From Micavibrio sp. UBA6139 (GTDB taxonomy: Bacteria > Pseudomonadota > Alphaproteobacteria > Micavibrionales > Micavibrionaceae), in the NCBI GenBank assembly GCA_002423285.1, contig DIVF01000003.1, forward strand, positions 1-48,741: DNA of 48,741 bases. Direction: 5' to 3'. Below, in pieces: positions 1 through 7,561 of the stretch. The position numbers were made by a program, and so were the translations under genes. The notes under the pieces were generated by a model, which was not told the origin of the DNA, made no database searches, and worked only from the letters and a program-made list of their open reading frames with translations. Position 1 is the first letter of the stretch; every line of letters begins with the position of its first letter.

Positions 1-421
1 AACCGTCATATGTGCGATCTTCATTCATCTGCAGGGCTGCAAATGGAACCCCGCCATGAACGACGAGCCTATTACCTACAGGAAGCAATGGCGTCGTAAG
101 ATCTTCGTACAAACATACACCCTGCCAACAATTACCGACCGTCAATGCAGACGGAATACAGCTGGTCGCTGATGTTGTTGCCTCGTCACCGTAACCGTCC
201 TCCCCCATTTTTTTATTCAATGAAGCAGGGCATGGATAACGATCATTCTTAATGTAATACGCCTCAAGTGCCGACTTAACGGCGAAGGTATTGGCCGCGG
301 TGATATCACTTTCGACCTTGCGCATGTGATCATTGTATTCAGCAATAAGCGGCGCCATCACCAATCCGATAACGATCAGTGCAATACAAGCCTCAATAAG
401 AGAAAAACCGTTCGGTTTCAT
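1..421 (-). CDS. Prepilin-like protein with N-terminal methylation motif (3' end outside window)
   Basis: The reading frame starts at 421 and runs off the left edge, so about 140 residues of the N-terminal part are visible. It opens with MKPNG followed by FSLIEA and a long hydrophobic helix. This is the class III signal of type IV pilins and type II secretion pseudopilins: a short basic leader, cleavage after Gly5, and Glu at mature position 5. The later motif RYPCPA and several Cys residues are typical of a pseudopilin globular head. GGAG lies about 13 bases before the ATG. No other secretion or pilus gene is visible, so whether it belongs to a pilus, a type II system or a stand-alone fibre cannot be decided. 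Confidence 0.85.
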   Translation of the reverse strand, partial: MKPNGFSLIEACIALIVIGLVMAPLIAEYNDHMRKVESDITAANTFAVKSALEAYYIKNDRYPCPASLNKKMGEDGYGDEATTSATSCIPSALTVGNCWQGVCLYEDLTTPLLPVGNRLVVHGGVPFAALQMNEDRTYDG

Positions 422-551
422 GATCTTCGGTTACTCCAAAATTCTTATCCGGACAGATGGATAGAATTTTATGTAATTTAATTCTATCACTGAGAATCTT
501 AAGAAAAGATGAGTGTTGGGCGCTTTTGCCAAGCAATTGAAGGGATTAGGG

Positions 552-1061
552 TTATTTGTATGCTTTGGAGAGTTTAACATACCGCACTGCGGAAAACTCC
601 AGGAATTTTAGCTCTTCCACAGTCAAATCCCGCATGTAACGCGCCGGGCTGCCACCCCATAATTGGCCAGAGGGCACGCGTTTTCCGGGGGTTACGAGGG
701 CACCGGCGGCGATCATCGCGCGGTCTTCGACAACGGCATCATCCATGACGCAGGCCTGCATGCCGATAAAGGCCATGTCGCCGATGGTACAGGCATGAAG
801 CACCGCCGAATGTCCGACCGTGACATCATCCCCGATATACGTCCCCTGCCCGGTTGAGGATACGTGGATCAGGGTGTGGTCTTGAATATTGGTACGCTGG
901 CCAATGCGGATATTGTTGACATCCCCGCGCAGCGTACAACCATACCAGATGCTGCTATCCGCGCCGATTTCAACCGCGCCAATGATGACGGCATTTTCGG
1001 CAATGAAGGCTTCGCTGTCGATCACAGGGGATGTTTCTTTAAACGGGCGGATCAACGGCAT
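552..1061 (-). CDS. Gamma-carbonic anhydrase family protein
   Basis: This 169-residue protein is built of hexapeptide repeats (for example AVIIGAVEIGADSSIWYG) that fold as a left-handed parallel beta helix, as in YrdA, PaaY and CaiE. The likely zinc ligands are His66 (TLIH), His84 (VGH) and His89 (VLH), in the arrangement of gamma-class carbonic anhydrases. The tail contains the usual GSPAR motif (GGSPARYMRDL). Family members form trimers with metal at subunit interfaces; many have weak or unproven carbonic anhydrase activity, so the exact reaction is uncertain. It lies 14 bases downstream of the exonuclease gene on the same strand, so co-transcription is likely. Confidence 0.9.
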   Translation of the reverse strand: MPLIRPFKETSPVIDSEAFIAENAVIIGAVEIGADSSIWYGCTLRGDVNNIRIGQRTNIQDHTLIHVSSTGQGTYIGDDVTVGHSAVLHACTIGDMAFIGMQACVMDDAVVEDRAMIAAGALVTPGKRVPSGQLWGGSPARYMRDLTVEELKFLEFSAVRYVKLSKAYK

Positions 1062-1075
1062 AATAGAAATCCTTT

Positions 1076-1603
1076 TTACGCAGGCTTTGGTTTTGACTGT
1101 GCATATTGGCGCAAGGCGATATCAACATCGCGCAACCAATAAGCATCATAGAGTGCGGAATGTTCCTGCGTGGTATCCACTTCTGGCAGGATGGCGGGTT
1201 TTTCGAGGTCAGCCCAGTGCTGGGCCAGATTATAGGATGTACGTTCAATGTTTTTTGGAATGGTGGTCACGGTGCTGGCGATCAATTGTTCAAACAACAC
1301 GATGTCATGGGGAATGACCCAATAGACCATCTGCACATCGTCCGGCCCCAGAAAATTCAGCACGGCATCACGGATGTCCCGGCGGGTCTTCCAGTTTTGC
1401 TGTGGCGGCAATTTAGGCAGGACGTTTTGGCGCAGCCATGGATTCCGCTTGGCCGCCGCCAGATTAAATTCCTTGCTGGCCAGATAGAGGGAGCGTCCAC
1501 CCTCTTCCACCAGAGCGATGCTGATGAGTTCCAATGAGGGAATGCCGCGAATGACGCGCTGGTGGAATTCAGTATCCAGATATATTCGCTTTGCTTGTGA
1601 CAT
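1076..1603 (-). CDS. 3'-5' exoribonuclease, RNase T-like DEDDh fold (Rv2179c type)
   Basis: The protein has 175 residues from the ATG at 1603. The frame stays open further upstream, but that extension would run through the rpsI terminator and the end of rpsI, so it was rejected. YLDTEF near the N terminus supplies the first Asp/Glu pair of the DEDD exonuclease superfamily. Near the C terminus HSALYDAYWL gives the His-x5-Asp motif of the DEDDh subgroup. Family knowledge links this architecture to the small 3' exoribonucleases related to mycobacterial Rv2179c. The substrate is inferred to be single-stranded or overhanging RNA. The gene for the gamma-carbonic anhydrase follows 14 bases later. 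Confidence 0.8.
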   Translation of the reverse strand: MSQAKRIYLDTEFHQRVIRGIPSLELISIALVEEGGRSLYLASKEFNLAAAKRNPWLRQNVLPKLPPQQNWKTRRDIRDAVLNFLGPDDVQMVYWVIPHDIVLFEQLIASTVTTIPKNIERTSYNLAQHWADLEKPAILPEVDTTQEHSALYDAYWLRDVDIALRQYAQSKPKPA

Positions 1604-1620
1604 GCCCTGATTATCGCATA

Positions 1621-1650
1621 AAAAAAGGCCCCGACAAGCGGGACCTTTTT
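1621..1650 (-). terminator. Rho-independent terminator of rplM-rpsI
   Basis: Read on the minus strand, GG/CC plus a CGGG/CCCG stem around a 5-base loop is followed by a T run at 1626-1621. It sits between the rpsI stop and the exonuclease start. The A/T tracts on both sides also allow it to act in the other direction. Confidence 0.75.
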
Positions 1651-1670
1651 GAAATATATGAAGCTGACGA

Positions 1671-2192
1671 TTAACGCTTCGCCCACTGCTTGGTACGACG
1701 TGCTTTGTGCAGGCCGACTTTTTTCCGTTCGACGACGCGTGAGTCACGGGTCATCATGCCGGCAGCTTTCAAAGCTGGACGCAGGGCTGGATCAAAGTTT
1801 TCCAGAGCGCGCGAGATACCGTGACGAACCGCACCCGCCTGACCGGACAGACCACCACCTGTTACCGTGCACCATACGTCAAAGTGATTGACGCGGCCCA
1901 CGATCAGGAATGGCTGGTTCAGGACCAGACGTTGTGTTTGACGTGCGAAGTATACGGATTGATCACGACCGTTAACGATAACCTGACCCTTGCCTGGTTT
2001 AACCCAAACGCGAGCAACAGCATCTTTACGGCGGCCTGTGCCATAAGCACGACCTTGAGCATCAATTTTCGCAACGCGTGGTTCAGCAGCAGAACCTGTG
2101 GACAGGTCAGCAGCGTTATTCACCGGGGCGTTTGTCATGACGGCTTTCAGATCTTTCAGATCGCTGACCGAAGAGTTTTCTTTAGATGCCAT
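1671..2192 (-). CDS. rpsI: Small ribosomal subunit protein uS9, with N-terminal extension
   Basis: Component of the 30S subunit whose basic C-terminal tail reaches the P-site tRNA. The conserved body runs from YGTGRRKDAVARV to the end KARRTKQWAKR. From the ATG at 2192 the protein has 173 residues, against about 130 in Escherichia coli. The extra 40 or so residues are an acidic/Ala-Asn-rich leader (MASKENSSVSDLKDLK...). GAGGG lies upstream of this ATG. It is five bases downstream of rplM, the universal operon arrangement. A longer frame opens further upstream but lies inside rplM and was rejected. Confidence 0.97.
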   Translation of the reverse strand: MASKENSSVSDLKDLKAVMTNAPVNNAADLSTGSAAEPRVAKIDAQGRAYGTGRRKDAVARVWVKPGKGQVIVNGRDQSVYFARQTQRLVLNQPFLIVGRVNHFDVWCTVTGGGLSGQAGAVRHGISRALENFDPALRPALKAAGMMTRDSRVVERKKVGLHKARRTKQWAKR

Positions 2193-2197
2193 GATAA

Positions 2198-2662
2198 TTA
2201 TACCCTCTTGTTCTTGCGGTTCATTGCAGCAACGTCCAGTGTTTCTGGCTGTTGTGCTTCGTGTGGATGGGATGCGCCTTTGTAAACGCGCAAATTGCCG
2301 AGGCATGTGCGGCCCATGGTGCCTTCCGGCAGCATACGCTCAACAGCTTTCTGGATAACGCGCTCAGGGTATTTCCCTTTCAGGATTTCGCCTTTGCTAC
2401 GGCCCTTGATCCCGCCTGGGTGGCCGGTGTGCCAGTAGAAAATGGAGTCCGCAGCCTTGTTACGGCCTGTCAGAGCCACTTTTTCAGCGTTGATAACGAT
2501 GACGTTATCGCCGGTGTCCATGTGTGCTGTGAACATTGGTTTGTGTTTGCCGCGCAGACGCATGGCGATGATGCTGGCCAGACGGCCCAGAACCAGATCT
2601 TCCGCGTCGATCAGAATCCATTTCTTCGTCACGTCGCTTGGTTTTGCAGAATATGTTTTCAT
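2198..2662 (-). CDS. rplM: Large ribosomal subunit protein uL13
   Basis: Early-assembling 23S rRNA-binding protein of the 50S subunit, 154 residues from the ATG at 2662 (MKTYSAKP). Diagnostic segments are WILIDAEDLVLGRLAS, GDNVIVINAEKV, YWHTGHPGG and ERMLPEGTMGR. AAGG lies 10 bases upstream of the chosen start; an in-frame codon three residues earlier has no comparable site. First gene of the rplM-rpsI operon. It is divergent from the metY-type gene across about 320 bases that should hold its promoter. Confidence 0.97.
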   Translation of the reverse strand: MKTYSAKPSDVTKKWILIDAEDLVLGRLASIIAMRLRGKHKPMFTAHMDTGDNVIVINAEKVALTGRNKAADSIFYWHTGHPGGIKGRSKGEILKGKYPERVIQKAVERMLPEGTMGRTCLGNLRVYKGASHPHEAQQPETLDVAAMNRKNKRV

Positions 2663-2996
2663 TACAATCAACCTTGTTAGTTTTTCATCCTATTTGCGGC
2701 CTATACGGCCATGGCCGGAACATCCACAAATCTTCGCCTTTTGGCGCGCTTTTTTGGAAAGCAACGTGGTTATCGCGGAACGGGCGCAGAGAGTCAATCA
2801 AAAATCACAAGAAATCGTATAAATAACAGTGACCTAGAAATGCGGTATAATAATACCACAATGAAAACGATGAATAACACATTGATATAATTATATAAAT
2901 TAACAAGAATAGCGCCGTTGTGCGCTGCGCCTTGATGCCACCCCGCTTCACTTATACCTTTCACCCCAGCGTAAGAATCGAATGGAAGAACAGGAT
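2663..2996. other. Divergent intergenic region between rplM and the MetY-type gene
   Basis: About 320 bases without a convincing gene. A small CGCC-TTTT-GGCG hairpin with a T run lies at 2735-2755. A very AT-rich tract with several TATAAT-like hexamers and a GGTAT-AATA-ATACC element lies at 2844-2857, probably promoter DNA. No SAM riboswitch of a known class could be recognised ahead of the sulfhydrylase gene. Confidence 0.5.
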
Positions 2997-4295
2997 ATGA
3001 AAGACATGCCGAACAAGATCAATTTTGAAACTCTGGCCGTTCATGCCGGAACCCCGCCAGACCCAACAACCGGGGCCAGCAGCCCTGCCATTCACCAGTC
3101 ATCGTCCTTCGTCTTCAAAAGCACCCAACATGCCGCTGATTTGTTTGCCCTGAAAGATAGCGGCTTTATCTATTCCCGCCTGACCAACCCGACCGTGGCC
3201 GCCTTGGAAGCAAAGCTATCCGCATTTGAAGGTGGCGTTGGCGCAACCTGTACTGCGTCTGGTCTGGCCACCAACCTGCTGGCCTTCAGTGCCCTGATGA
3301 CGCCGGGTGATGAGTTCATCGCAACATCGAAACTGTATGGCGGCACGGCGGGTCAGTTCCGCGATACATTCCAACGCTCCTTCGGTTGGAAATGCTTATT
3401 TACTGATCCGACAAGGCCGGATGATTTCAAACGCCAGATCACCGACCGCACCCGCGTCATCTTCATTGAAAGCCTGTCGAACCCGGAAGGCGTCATTGCA
3501 GACATCGAAGCCTATGCCCGCATCGCTGAAGATGCCGGTATCCCGTTGATCGTTGATAACACGGTGGCAACGCCGTATCTGTGCCGTCCGTTTGAATATG
3601 GTGCAAATATTATCGTTCATTCGACCACCAAATACTTCACAGGTCATGGCAATTCCATGGGCGGTGCGGTTGTTGATGGCGGCTCATTTGACTGGATGAA
3701 AAACGCCGCAAAATTCCCATCCCTGACCACGGAATGTTCCGGCTATCGCGGGACTGTCTTTGCCCGTGACTTTGCCGCCTGCCCGTTCGCCATGCACAAC
3801 CATGCCATCGGTTTGCGCGATATGGGGATGAACCAGCAACCGATGAACGCTTACCTTACCTTGATGGGGATGGAAACATTACCGCTGCGCATGCGCCAGC
3901 ATTGCGAGAACGCGCAAAAGGTTGCGGAGTTCCTGTCCAAGCACAAGGCGGTGAAATCAGTTAGCTATGCCGGATTACCAAACTCCCCGTTCAAGCCATT
4001 GGCAGAAAAGTACATGCGCAATGGCTGGGCCAGCGGCTTATTTACCTTTGATCTGGTTGGCGGTCATGCGGCAGGGGTCAAATTGGTGGAAAGCGTTAAA
4101 ATCTTCCAGCACCTTGCCAATATCGGTGACACGCGCAGCCTGATCATCCACCCGGCCTCAACCACCCATGCCCAGATGAATGATGAACAGAAAATCGCGG
4201 CTGGCTGCGGTCCGGGGGTTATTCGTATCTCCGTCGGCATCGAAACGGCCGAGGATTTGATTGAGGATCTGAATAAAGGTCTGGCGGTCGCGTAA
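2997..4295 (+). CDS. metY: O-acetylhomoserine sulfhydrylase family PLP enzyme
   Basis: PLP-dependent enzyme of the Cys/Met metabolism family. MetY members make homocysteine (or methionine) from O-acetylhomoserine and sulfide (or methanethiol). HSTTKYFTGHG carries the Schiff-base lysine (Lys217 counted from the upstream ATG at 2982), and VDNTVATPY carries the Asp that holds the pyridine nitrogen. SRLTNPTV and the C-terminal HPASTTHAQM are family signatures. The length of about 430 residues and the long central insert fit MetY rather than the shorter MetB/MetC/MetZ enzymes. Two starts are possible: 2982, or 2997, which has GGAAG at good spacing and was chosen. The gene is followed by a strong terminator. 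Confidence 0.88.
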   Translation: MKDMPNKINFETLAVHAGTPPDPTTGASSPAIHQSSSFVFKSTQHAADLFALKDSGFIYSRLTNPTVAALEAKLSAFEGGVGATCTASGLATNLLAFSALMTPGDEFIATSKLYGGTAGQFRDTFQRSFGWKCLFTDPTRPDDFKRQITDRTRVIFIESLSNPEGVIADIEAYARIAEDAGIPLIVDNTVATPYLCRPFEYGANIIVHSTTKYFTGHGNSMGGAVVDGGSFDWMKNAAKFPSLTTECSGYRGTVFARDFAACPFAMHNHAIGLRDMGMNQQPMNAYLTLMGMETLPLRMRQHCENAQKVAEFLSKHKAVKSVSYAGLPNSPFKPLAEKYMRNGWASGLFTFDLVGGHAAGVKLVESVKIFQHLANIGDTRSLIIHPASTTHAQMNDEQKIAAGCGPGVIRISVGIETAEDLIEDLNKGLAVA

Positions 4296-4340
4296 AGCCC
4301 CACCCGGCCTATACAGGGTAAAACCAAGCATTTCTGCGGA

Positions 4341-4380
4341 TCACCGGGGAATCTTAACTGATTTCCCGGTGATTTTTATT
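4341..4380 (+). terminator. Rho-independent terminator after the MetY-type gene
   Basis: TCACCGGG and GATTTCCCGGTGA form a long GC-rich stem around a short loop, followed by TTTTTATTTT. It separates the sulfhydrylase gene from the secreted-protein triplet. Confidence 0.9.
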
Positions 4381-4456
4381 TTCCGAAATAATTCTTGCCC
4401 GCAACGTAGGGTTAATGATATTGTCCGCGCAATAATTATAAACTGAGGTTTCACAG

Positions 4457-5008
4457 ATGCTTAAATCGACGCGCGTAACTGCCGCAATTGCCTTGGCCAT
4501 GTCCCTGGGTTCTTCCGTTCTGGCCCCGATGGCCGCCGCGACTGAGCAAGATAATGTCCGCCCAGCGAATGACTTCATGATCGCAACTGACCGCGATATG
4601 TCCGTCCCCGACCGATCAGGCCATTTGATTGTAAAGCGCGAAGCACAAAAAGTTGTTGCCTGCACCTCTGACGACCATTTCGTTTTGACCTATGTCTTCG
4701 CCCAGTCAAAGCCAAGCGATGTACGTTATAATACGCCAGCCAAGATTGATGCTTATCTGAAAACCATGCACAGTGCCTTTATGTCTGCATCACGCGCGCA
4801 TTCTGCTGCGATCTTTAATGTCGGCAGCAATTATCCGATAAGCCTGCCGCCAAAACTATTCCAACGTCTGGAAGCCGCCAGCCATGCCTTCAACCAAGCA
4901 AACAACACGGGGTTGAACTGGCTGCTGCGCGCATTCGTAACATCAGACGAACCCTTTAAGCCCTGCATCAACAGCCGCCTTAAGAACTTGACCCCAACCA
5001 ATAAATAA
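4457..5008 (+). CDS. Secreted protein of unknown function, paralogue A of a tandem triplet
   Basis: 183 residues with a classical signal peptide: a basic start (MLKSTR), an Ala/Leu-rich core, and probable cleavage near AAAT at residues 27-30. The mature part has a short V-P-x-x-x-G-x-x-x-V block (residues 50-59) followed by VACTSDD with Cys69. Near the C terminus come SLPP, FNQANN, NWLL and finally Cys170. The same blocks recur in the next two genes, so the three form one family and the two Cys may form a disulfide in the periplasm. GAGG lies eight bases before the ATG. First gene of a probable three-gene operon. I do not recognise the family. Confidence 0.85.
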   Translation: MLKSTRVTAAIALAMSLGSSVLAPMAAATEQDNVRPANDFMIATDRDMSVPDRSGHLIVKREAQKVVACTSDDHFVLTYVFAQSKPSDVRYNTPAKIDAYLKTMHSAFMSASRAHSAAIFNVGSNYPISLPPKLFQRLEAASHAFNQANNTGLNWLLRAFVTSDEPFKPCINSRLKNLTPTNK

Positions 5009-5038
5009 AGCGAAAATCAAAGCCAAGGAATCAAACAA

Positions 5039-5590
5039 ATGAACAAATGCATTTGCGCCTTCACTGCTGCTGCTATCGCCGCCAGCGCCTTTATGGCCGG
5101 GCCTGCCTCTGCCACCCCGCAAGACAACGCAAAAATCATCAACTGGGCTAAAGACACCAAATCAAAACGCGCGACATGGGAAGATATGAACGTCCCGAAC
5201 GCAAATGGCGTTGTCTTCGTTGAACGCTACCCTGCCTCCGTCACGGCCTGCACATCTGATAACTACATGGTCTATGGCGATATCTACGCTGCGGCGATGC
5301 CACAAGATGCCGATCACGTATCACCCTTTGCTTCAAAGGCATTCCTGTCCGCAACCCAAGACGCCTTCATCAAGGCAACCAATGCCCTGCCCGCACAAGA
5401 ATTCATACAGCGCATGACCCCGCAAATCAGTCTGCCGCCAACTGTCCTGCAGGACATGAAAATAGCAGCAACCACATATAATCAACAAAACGCTGGTGAA
5501 GGCGCGCCGTTGAAATGGCTTATGTTCAAATACGATATCACATCAACGCCGATGGAATATTGCAAAAAAGAACGTGGCGCAAAACTCTAA
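5039..5590 (+). CDS. Secreted protein of unknown function, paralogue B of a tandem triplet
   Basis: 183 residues. Signal peptide MNKCICAFTAAAIAASAF with cleavage probably after ASA (residue 26). It shares with its neighbours NVPNANGVVFVER, then TACTSDNY with Cys71, then SLPP, YNQQN, KWLM and a C-terminal Cys175. The spacing between the two Cys is 104, against 101 and 107 in the flanking paralogues. Between signal peptide and the first shared block it has an extra Lys/Trp-rich stretch. It starts 30 bases after paralogue A, with AAGGA before the ATG. The function is unknown; export to the periplasm or beyond is inferred from the signal peptide. Confidence 0.85.
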   Translation: MNKCICAFTAAAIAASAFMAGPASATPQDNAKIINWAKDTKSKRATWEDMNVPNANGVVFVERYPASVTACTSDNYMVYGDIYAAAMPQDADHVSPFASKAFLSATQDAFIKATNALPAQEFIQRMTPQISLPPTVLQDMKIAATTYNQQNAGEGAPLKWLMFKYDITSTPMEYCKKERGAKL

Positions 5591-5611
5591 CCAAGTAACA
5601 GGATAACTAAA

Positions 5612-6142
5612 ATGAACAAAATCACCCGCAGCTTCGCAGCAGCATCACTGTCTTTGGCAGCCATTCTGGCAGGACCAGCCGTTTCCGCTGAACCAGAATT
5701 GATTTTGGCGACACAAGAAGAACTCACAATTCCAAATAAAATTGGACAAACTTTTGTGAACCAGAAATCTGTTCTATTCTCCGCCTGCACAGCGGACAAT
5801 TACCGTGTTACATCTCATTTATTCCTGACCGCAAATCCCGTCATGAAGCAACGCATGATAAAAGATCACCCACTATCGGAGCAGCTGAGAAACGTCTATC
5901 AGGAAGGCTATTACAAGGAATATGAAGCAGGTGCCAAACGCCTCACTGCAGCAGATTTCTTAGAAAATCTTCAACACTCCACGATCCCGCTGATGATGCG
6001 CCAGCACATGAATTACATGGCCCGCGGCCTGAACAAAGATGGCTCCCCGAATGAAACATCGTGGCAACTGCGCAGTACAAATGTTTCTGCCACACGCGAC
6101 CCCAGCTGTAACGTGCAGACAAAGAATATGGCGCTGCGATAG
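5612..6142 (+). CDS. Secreted protein of unknown function, paralogue C of a tandem triplet
   Basis: 176 residues, the most diverged member. Signal peptide MNKITRSFAAASLSLAAILA with cleavage probably after VSA (residue 26). TIPNKIGQTFVNQ and SACTADNY (Cys59) match the other two copies; the C-terminal half keeps IPLMMRQ and Cys166, but the NWLL/KWLM block has become SWQLR. CAGGA precedes the ATG, 21 bases after paralogue B. A strong terminator follows, closing the operon. Divergence between copies suggests an old duplication with separate roles rather than a recent copy-number event. No function can be assigned from sequence alone. Confidence 0.85.
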   Translation: MNKITRSFAAASLSLAAILAGPAVSAEPELILATQEELTIPNKIGQTFVNQKSVLFSACTADNYRVTSHLFLTANPVMKQRMIKDHPLSEQLRNVYQEGYYKEYEAGAKRLTAADFLENLQHSTIPLMMRQHMNYMARGLNKDGSPNETSWQLRSTNVSATRDPSCNVQTKNMALR

Positions 6143-6160
6143 GCGTGAAAACACCACCAT

Positions 6161-6194
6161 GAAAAAAGGCTCCAATCAAACGGAGCCTTTTTTC
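6161..6194 (+). terminator. Rho-independent terminator after the secreted triplet
   Basis: GAAAAAAGGCTCC and GGAGCCTTTTTTC pair around an 8-base loop and end in a T run. The A run on the other side means it could also stop transcripts coming leftward from the tRNA-Pro gene. Confidence 0.92.
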
Positions 6195-6219
6195 ATTCTA
6201 TATCTATCTGTTCTTCAAA

Positions 6220-6296
6220 TGGTCGGGGTGACAGGACTTGAACCTGCGACCCCTTGCCCCCCAGGCAAGTGCGCTACCGGACTGCGCCACACCCCG
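6220..6296 (-). tRNA. tRNA-Pro (anticodon GGG)
   Basis: Read on the minus strand, 77 bases give a full cloverleaf. The acceptor stem is CGGGGTG/CACCCCG, the anticodon arm CTTGC-CTGGGGG-GCAAG has anticodon GGG, the T loop is GTTCAAGTC, and 3' CCA is encoded (6222-6220). It reads CCC and CCU proline codons. It lies after the merR gene and the paired palindromic repeats, with its 3' end toward the terminator of the secreted triplet. Confidence 0.96.
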
Positions 6297-6389
6297 ACAA
6301 TGATGTGAATTCTATACCGCCCCTTTGCCCGAAAGGCAAATGATGCGTTATTGGAGCGGTAAATCAATTTTTTTACTGCCCCCCCCTAT

Positions 6390-6418
6390 TGTCATCCCCG
6401 GCTTGACCGGGGATCCAG
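6390..6418 (+). repeat. 29-base palindromic repeat, left arm of the 6.4-kb pair
   Basis: Starts TGTCATCCCCGG and ends CCGGGGATCCAG, with an internal 8-bp stem around CTTGA. Identical in sequence to the repeat at 19141-19169 and the exact inverse of those at 6448-6476 and 19477-19505. It lies between tRNA-Pro and merR. Confidence 0.95.
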
Positions 6419-6447
6419 AGAGGAAGACTCCATAATAGCTCTTAGCC

Positions 6448-6476
6448 CTGGATCCCCGGTCAAGCCGGGGATGACA
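6448..6476 (-). repeat. 29-base palindromic repeat, right arm of the 6.4-kb pair
   Basis: Perfect inverted copy of 6390-6418, separated from it by 29 bases that hold no gene. The pair can form a long hairpin. It begins 10 bases past the merR stop, so it may also serve as that gene's transcript end. Confidence 0.95.
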
Positions 6477-6486
6477 AGGAGGACTA

Positions 6487-7020
6487 TTATTTTGTGCCGA
6501 TCATGTCGCGCAAGTCACGCAGATCACCCAGCATCGCTTGCAGGATGGATCGTTGCTTGTCGTTCAGCGGCAATGGGCCAACAGGCTGCGCTGGGGAAAC
6601 ATTCGCTGTGGCGGCGCGTGGTGCGGCCACTTCGTTTGCGGCCACGGTACGTTTTGCGGCCGGTGTGGTTGTTTCACCCGCCAGCAATTGAGCCTTACCC
6701 AAGGTCTTCAGAAGCTTCTGAACGCCCTTGATGGTGTAACCTTCTGTGTACAGCAGCGTATGGATTTTCTTCAGCAAAGCCACGTCTTCTGGGCGGTAGT
6801 AACGACGGCCACCGCCGCGCTTCAATGGCTTCACTTGCGTGAACTTTGTTTCCCAAAAACGCAGGACGTGCTGTTGCACGCCAAGCTCATCAGCGACTTC
6901 GCTGATTGTGCGGAACGCACCGGGGGCCTTTTTGTGGGCAACAGCATCATCTGCCGTTGTTAAGACTTCATCAACCTGTTCTTCCAGCTCAGCATTCTGC
7001 TTTGTCTTCAATACGGTCAT
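6487..7020 (-). CDS. MerR-family transcriptional regulator
   Basis: 177 residues. The MerR winged helix-turn-helix occupies about residues 36-110: FRTISEVADELGV, then the wing VLRFWETKF and the diagnostic GGGRRYYRPEDV. After it come KIHTLLYTEGYTIKGVQKLL and an Ala/Thr/Pro-rich linker, then a short helix (DKQRSILQAMLGDLRDL). There is no Cys-rich metal site and no large effector domain, so it resembles the short MerR proteins found beside ihfA in many proteobacteria. The targets are unknown. It lies 56 bases downstream of ihfA on the same strand and probably shares its transcript. Confidence 0.9.
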   Translation of the reverse strand: MTVLKTKQNAELEEQVDEVLTTADDAVAHKKAPGAFRTISEVADELGVQQHVLRFWETKFTQVKPLKRGGGRRYYRPEDVALLKKIHTLLYTEGYTIKGVQKLLKTLGKAQLLAGETTTPAAKRTVAANEVAAPRAATANVSPAQPVGPLPLNDKQRSILQAMLGDLRDLRDMIGTK

Positions 7021-7076
7021 GATCCGGGTTCCGTTTTTTATTGTTATTGGGTTTACGCTGTTTGTCTTTGAACGTC

Positions 7077-7373
7077 TTAAACGCCCTTGTTGATCCGGTC
7101 CTTCAGGACGTGGGATGCGCGGAAGACCAGAACCTTACGCGGCAGAATTGGCACCTCAACGCCCGTTTTCGGGTTGCGGCCAATGCGCTCGCCCTTCTCA
7201 CGGATGGAGAAACTGCCAAAGGATGAAATCTTTACGTTCTTGTTTTCGATCAGGCTTTTGGAGATTTCCTCCAGTACCAGTTCAACAAGATCAGAAGATT
7301 CGTTACGGGACAGGCCAACCTGTTCGTATACTGCTTCTGCCAGATCGGCTCGCGTGATTGTGCGATTGGTCAT
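7077..7373 (-). CDS. ihfA: Integration host factor subunit alpha
   Basis: 98-residue DNA-bending protein of the HU/IHF family that pairs with IHF-beta and bends DNA sharply at promoters, origins and recombination sites. Hallmarks are TRADLAEAVYEQVGLSR, KISSFGSFSIREKGER and the beta-arm RNPKTG with the intercalating Pro. The N-terminal helix and position next to a MerR gene and downstream of plsX-fabH support the alpha subunit rather than HU. The leader of about 190 bases between fabH and ihfA is long enough for its own promoter. Confidence 0.95.
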   Translation of the reverse strand: MTNRTITRADLAEAVYEQVGLSRNESSDLVELVLEEISKSLIENKNVKISSFGSFSIREKGERIGRNPKTGVEVPILPRKVLVFRASHVLKDRINKGV

Positions 7374-7561
7374 TGGTGCCTCGCGTCTAAAAAGGAATAT
7401 AAAAAGCCTACCCTTTGAAATTCACCCCGTCAACGGGACTTCATCAAAAAGTAACAAAAAAGTGATTCAATTCAAAGGGTAACAGGATTTTCTTAAATTT
7501 AGGTTTTCGTCATGAAAAGACCGGATTTGAGCCAATATTCTGGCCCCATTTCATCCAAAAC

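Noticed and set aside
2860..2996. SAM riboswitch ahead of the MetY-type gene
   Set aside because: The leader was read for SAM-II and SAM/SAH-type cores; none of the conserved segments could be recognised.
4381..6222. Secreted triplet as a small island integrated at the 3' end of tRNA-Pro
   Set aside because: The genes do lie next to the tRNA 3' end, but no direct copy of that end is found near 4.3-4.46 kb and no integrase is present.
6039..6308. Frame ending in VTGLEPATPCPPGK across tRNA-Pro
   Set aside because: This is the well-known false translation of a tRNA gene on the opposite strand.
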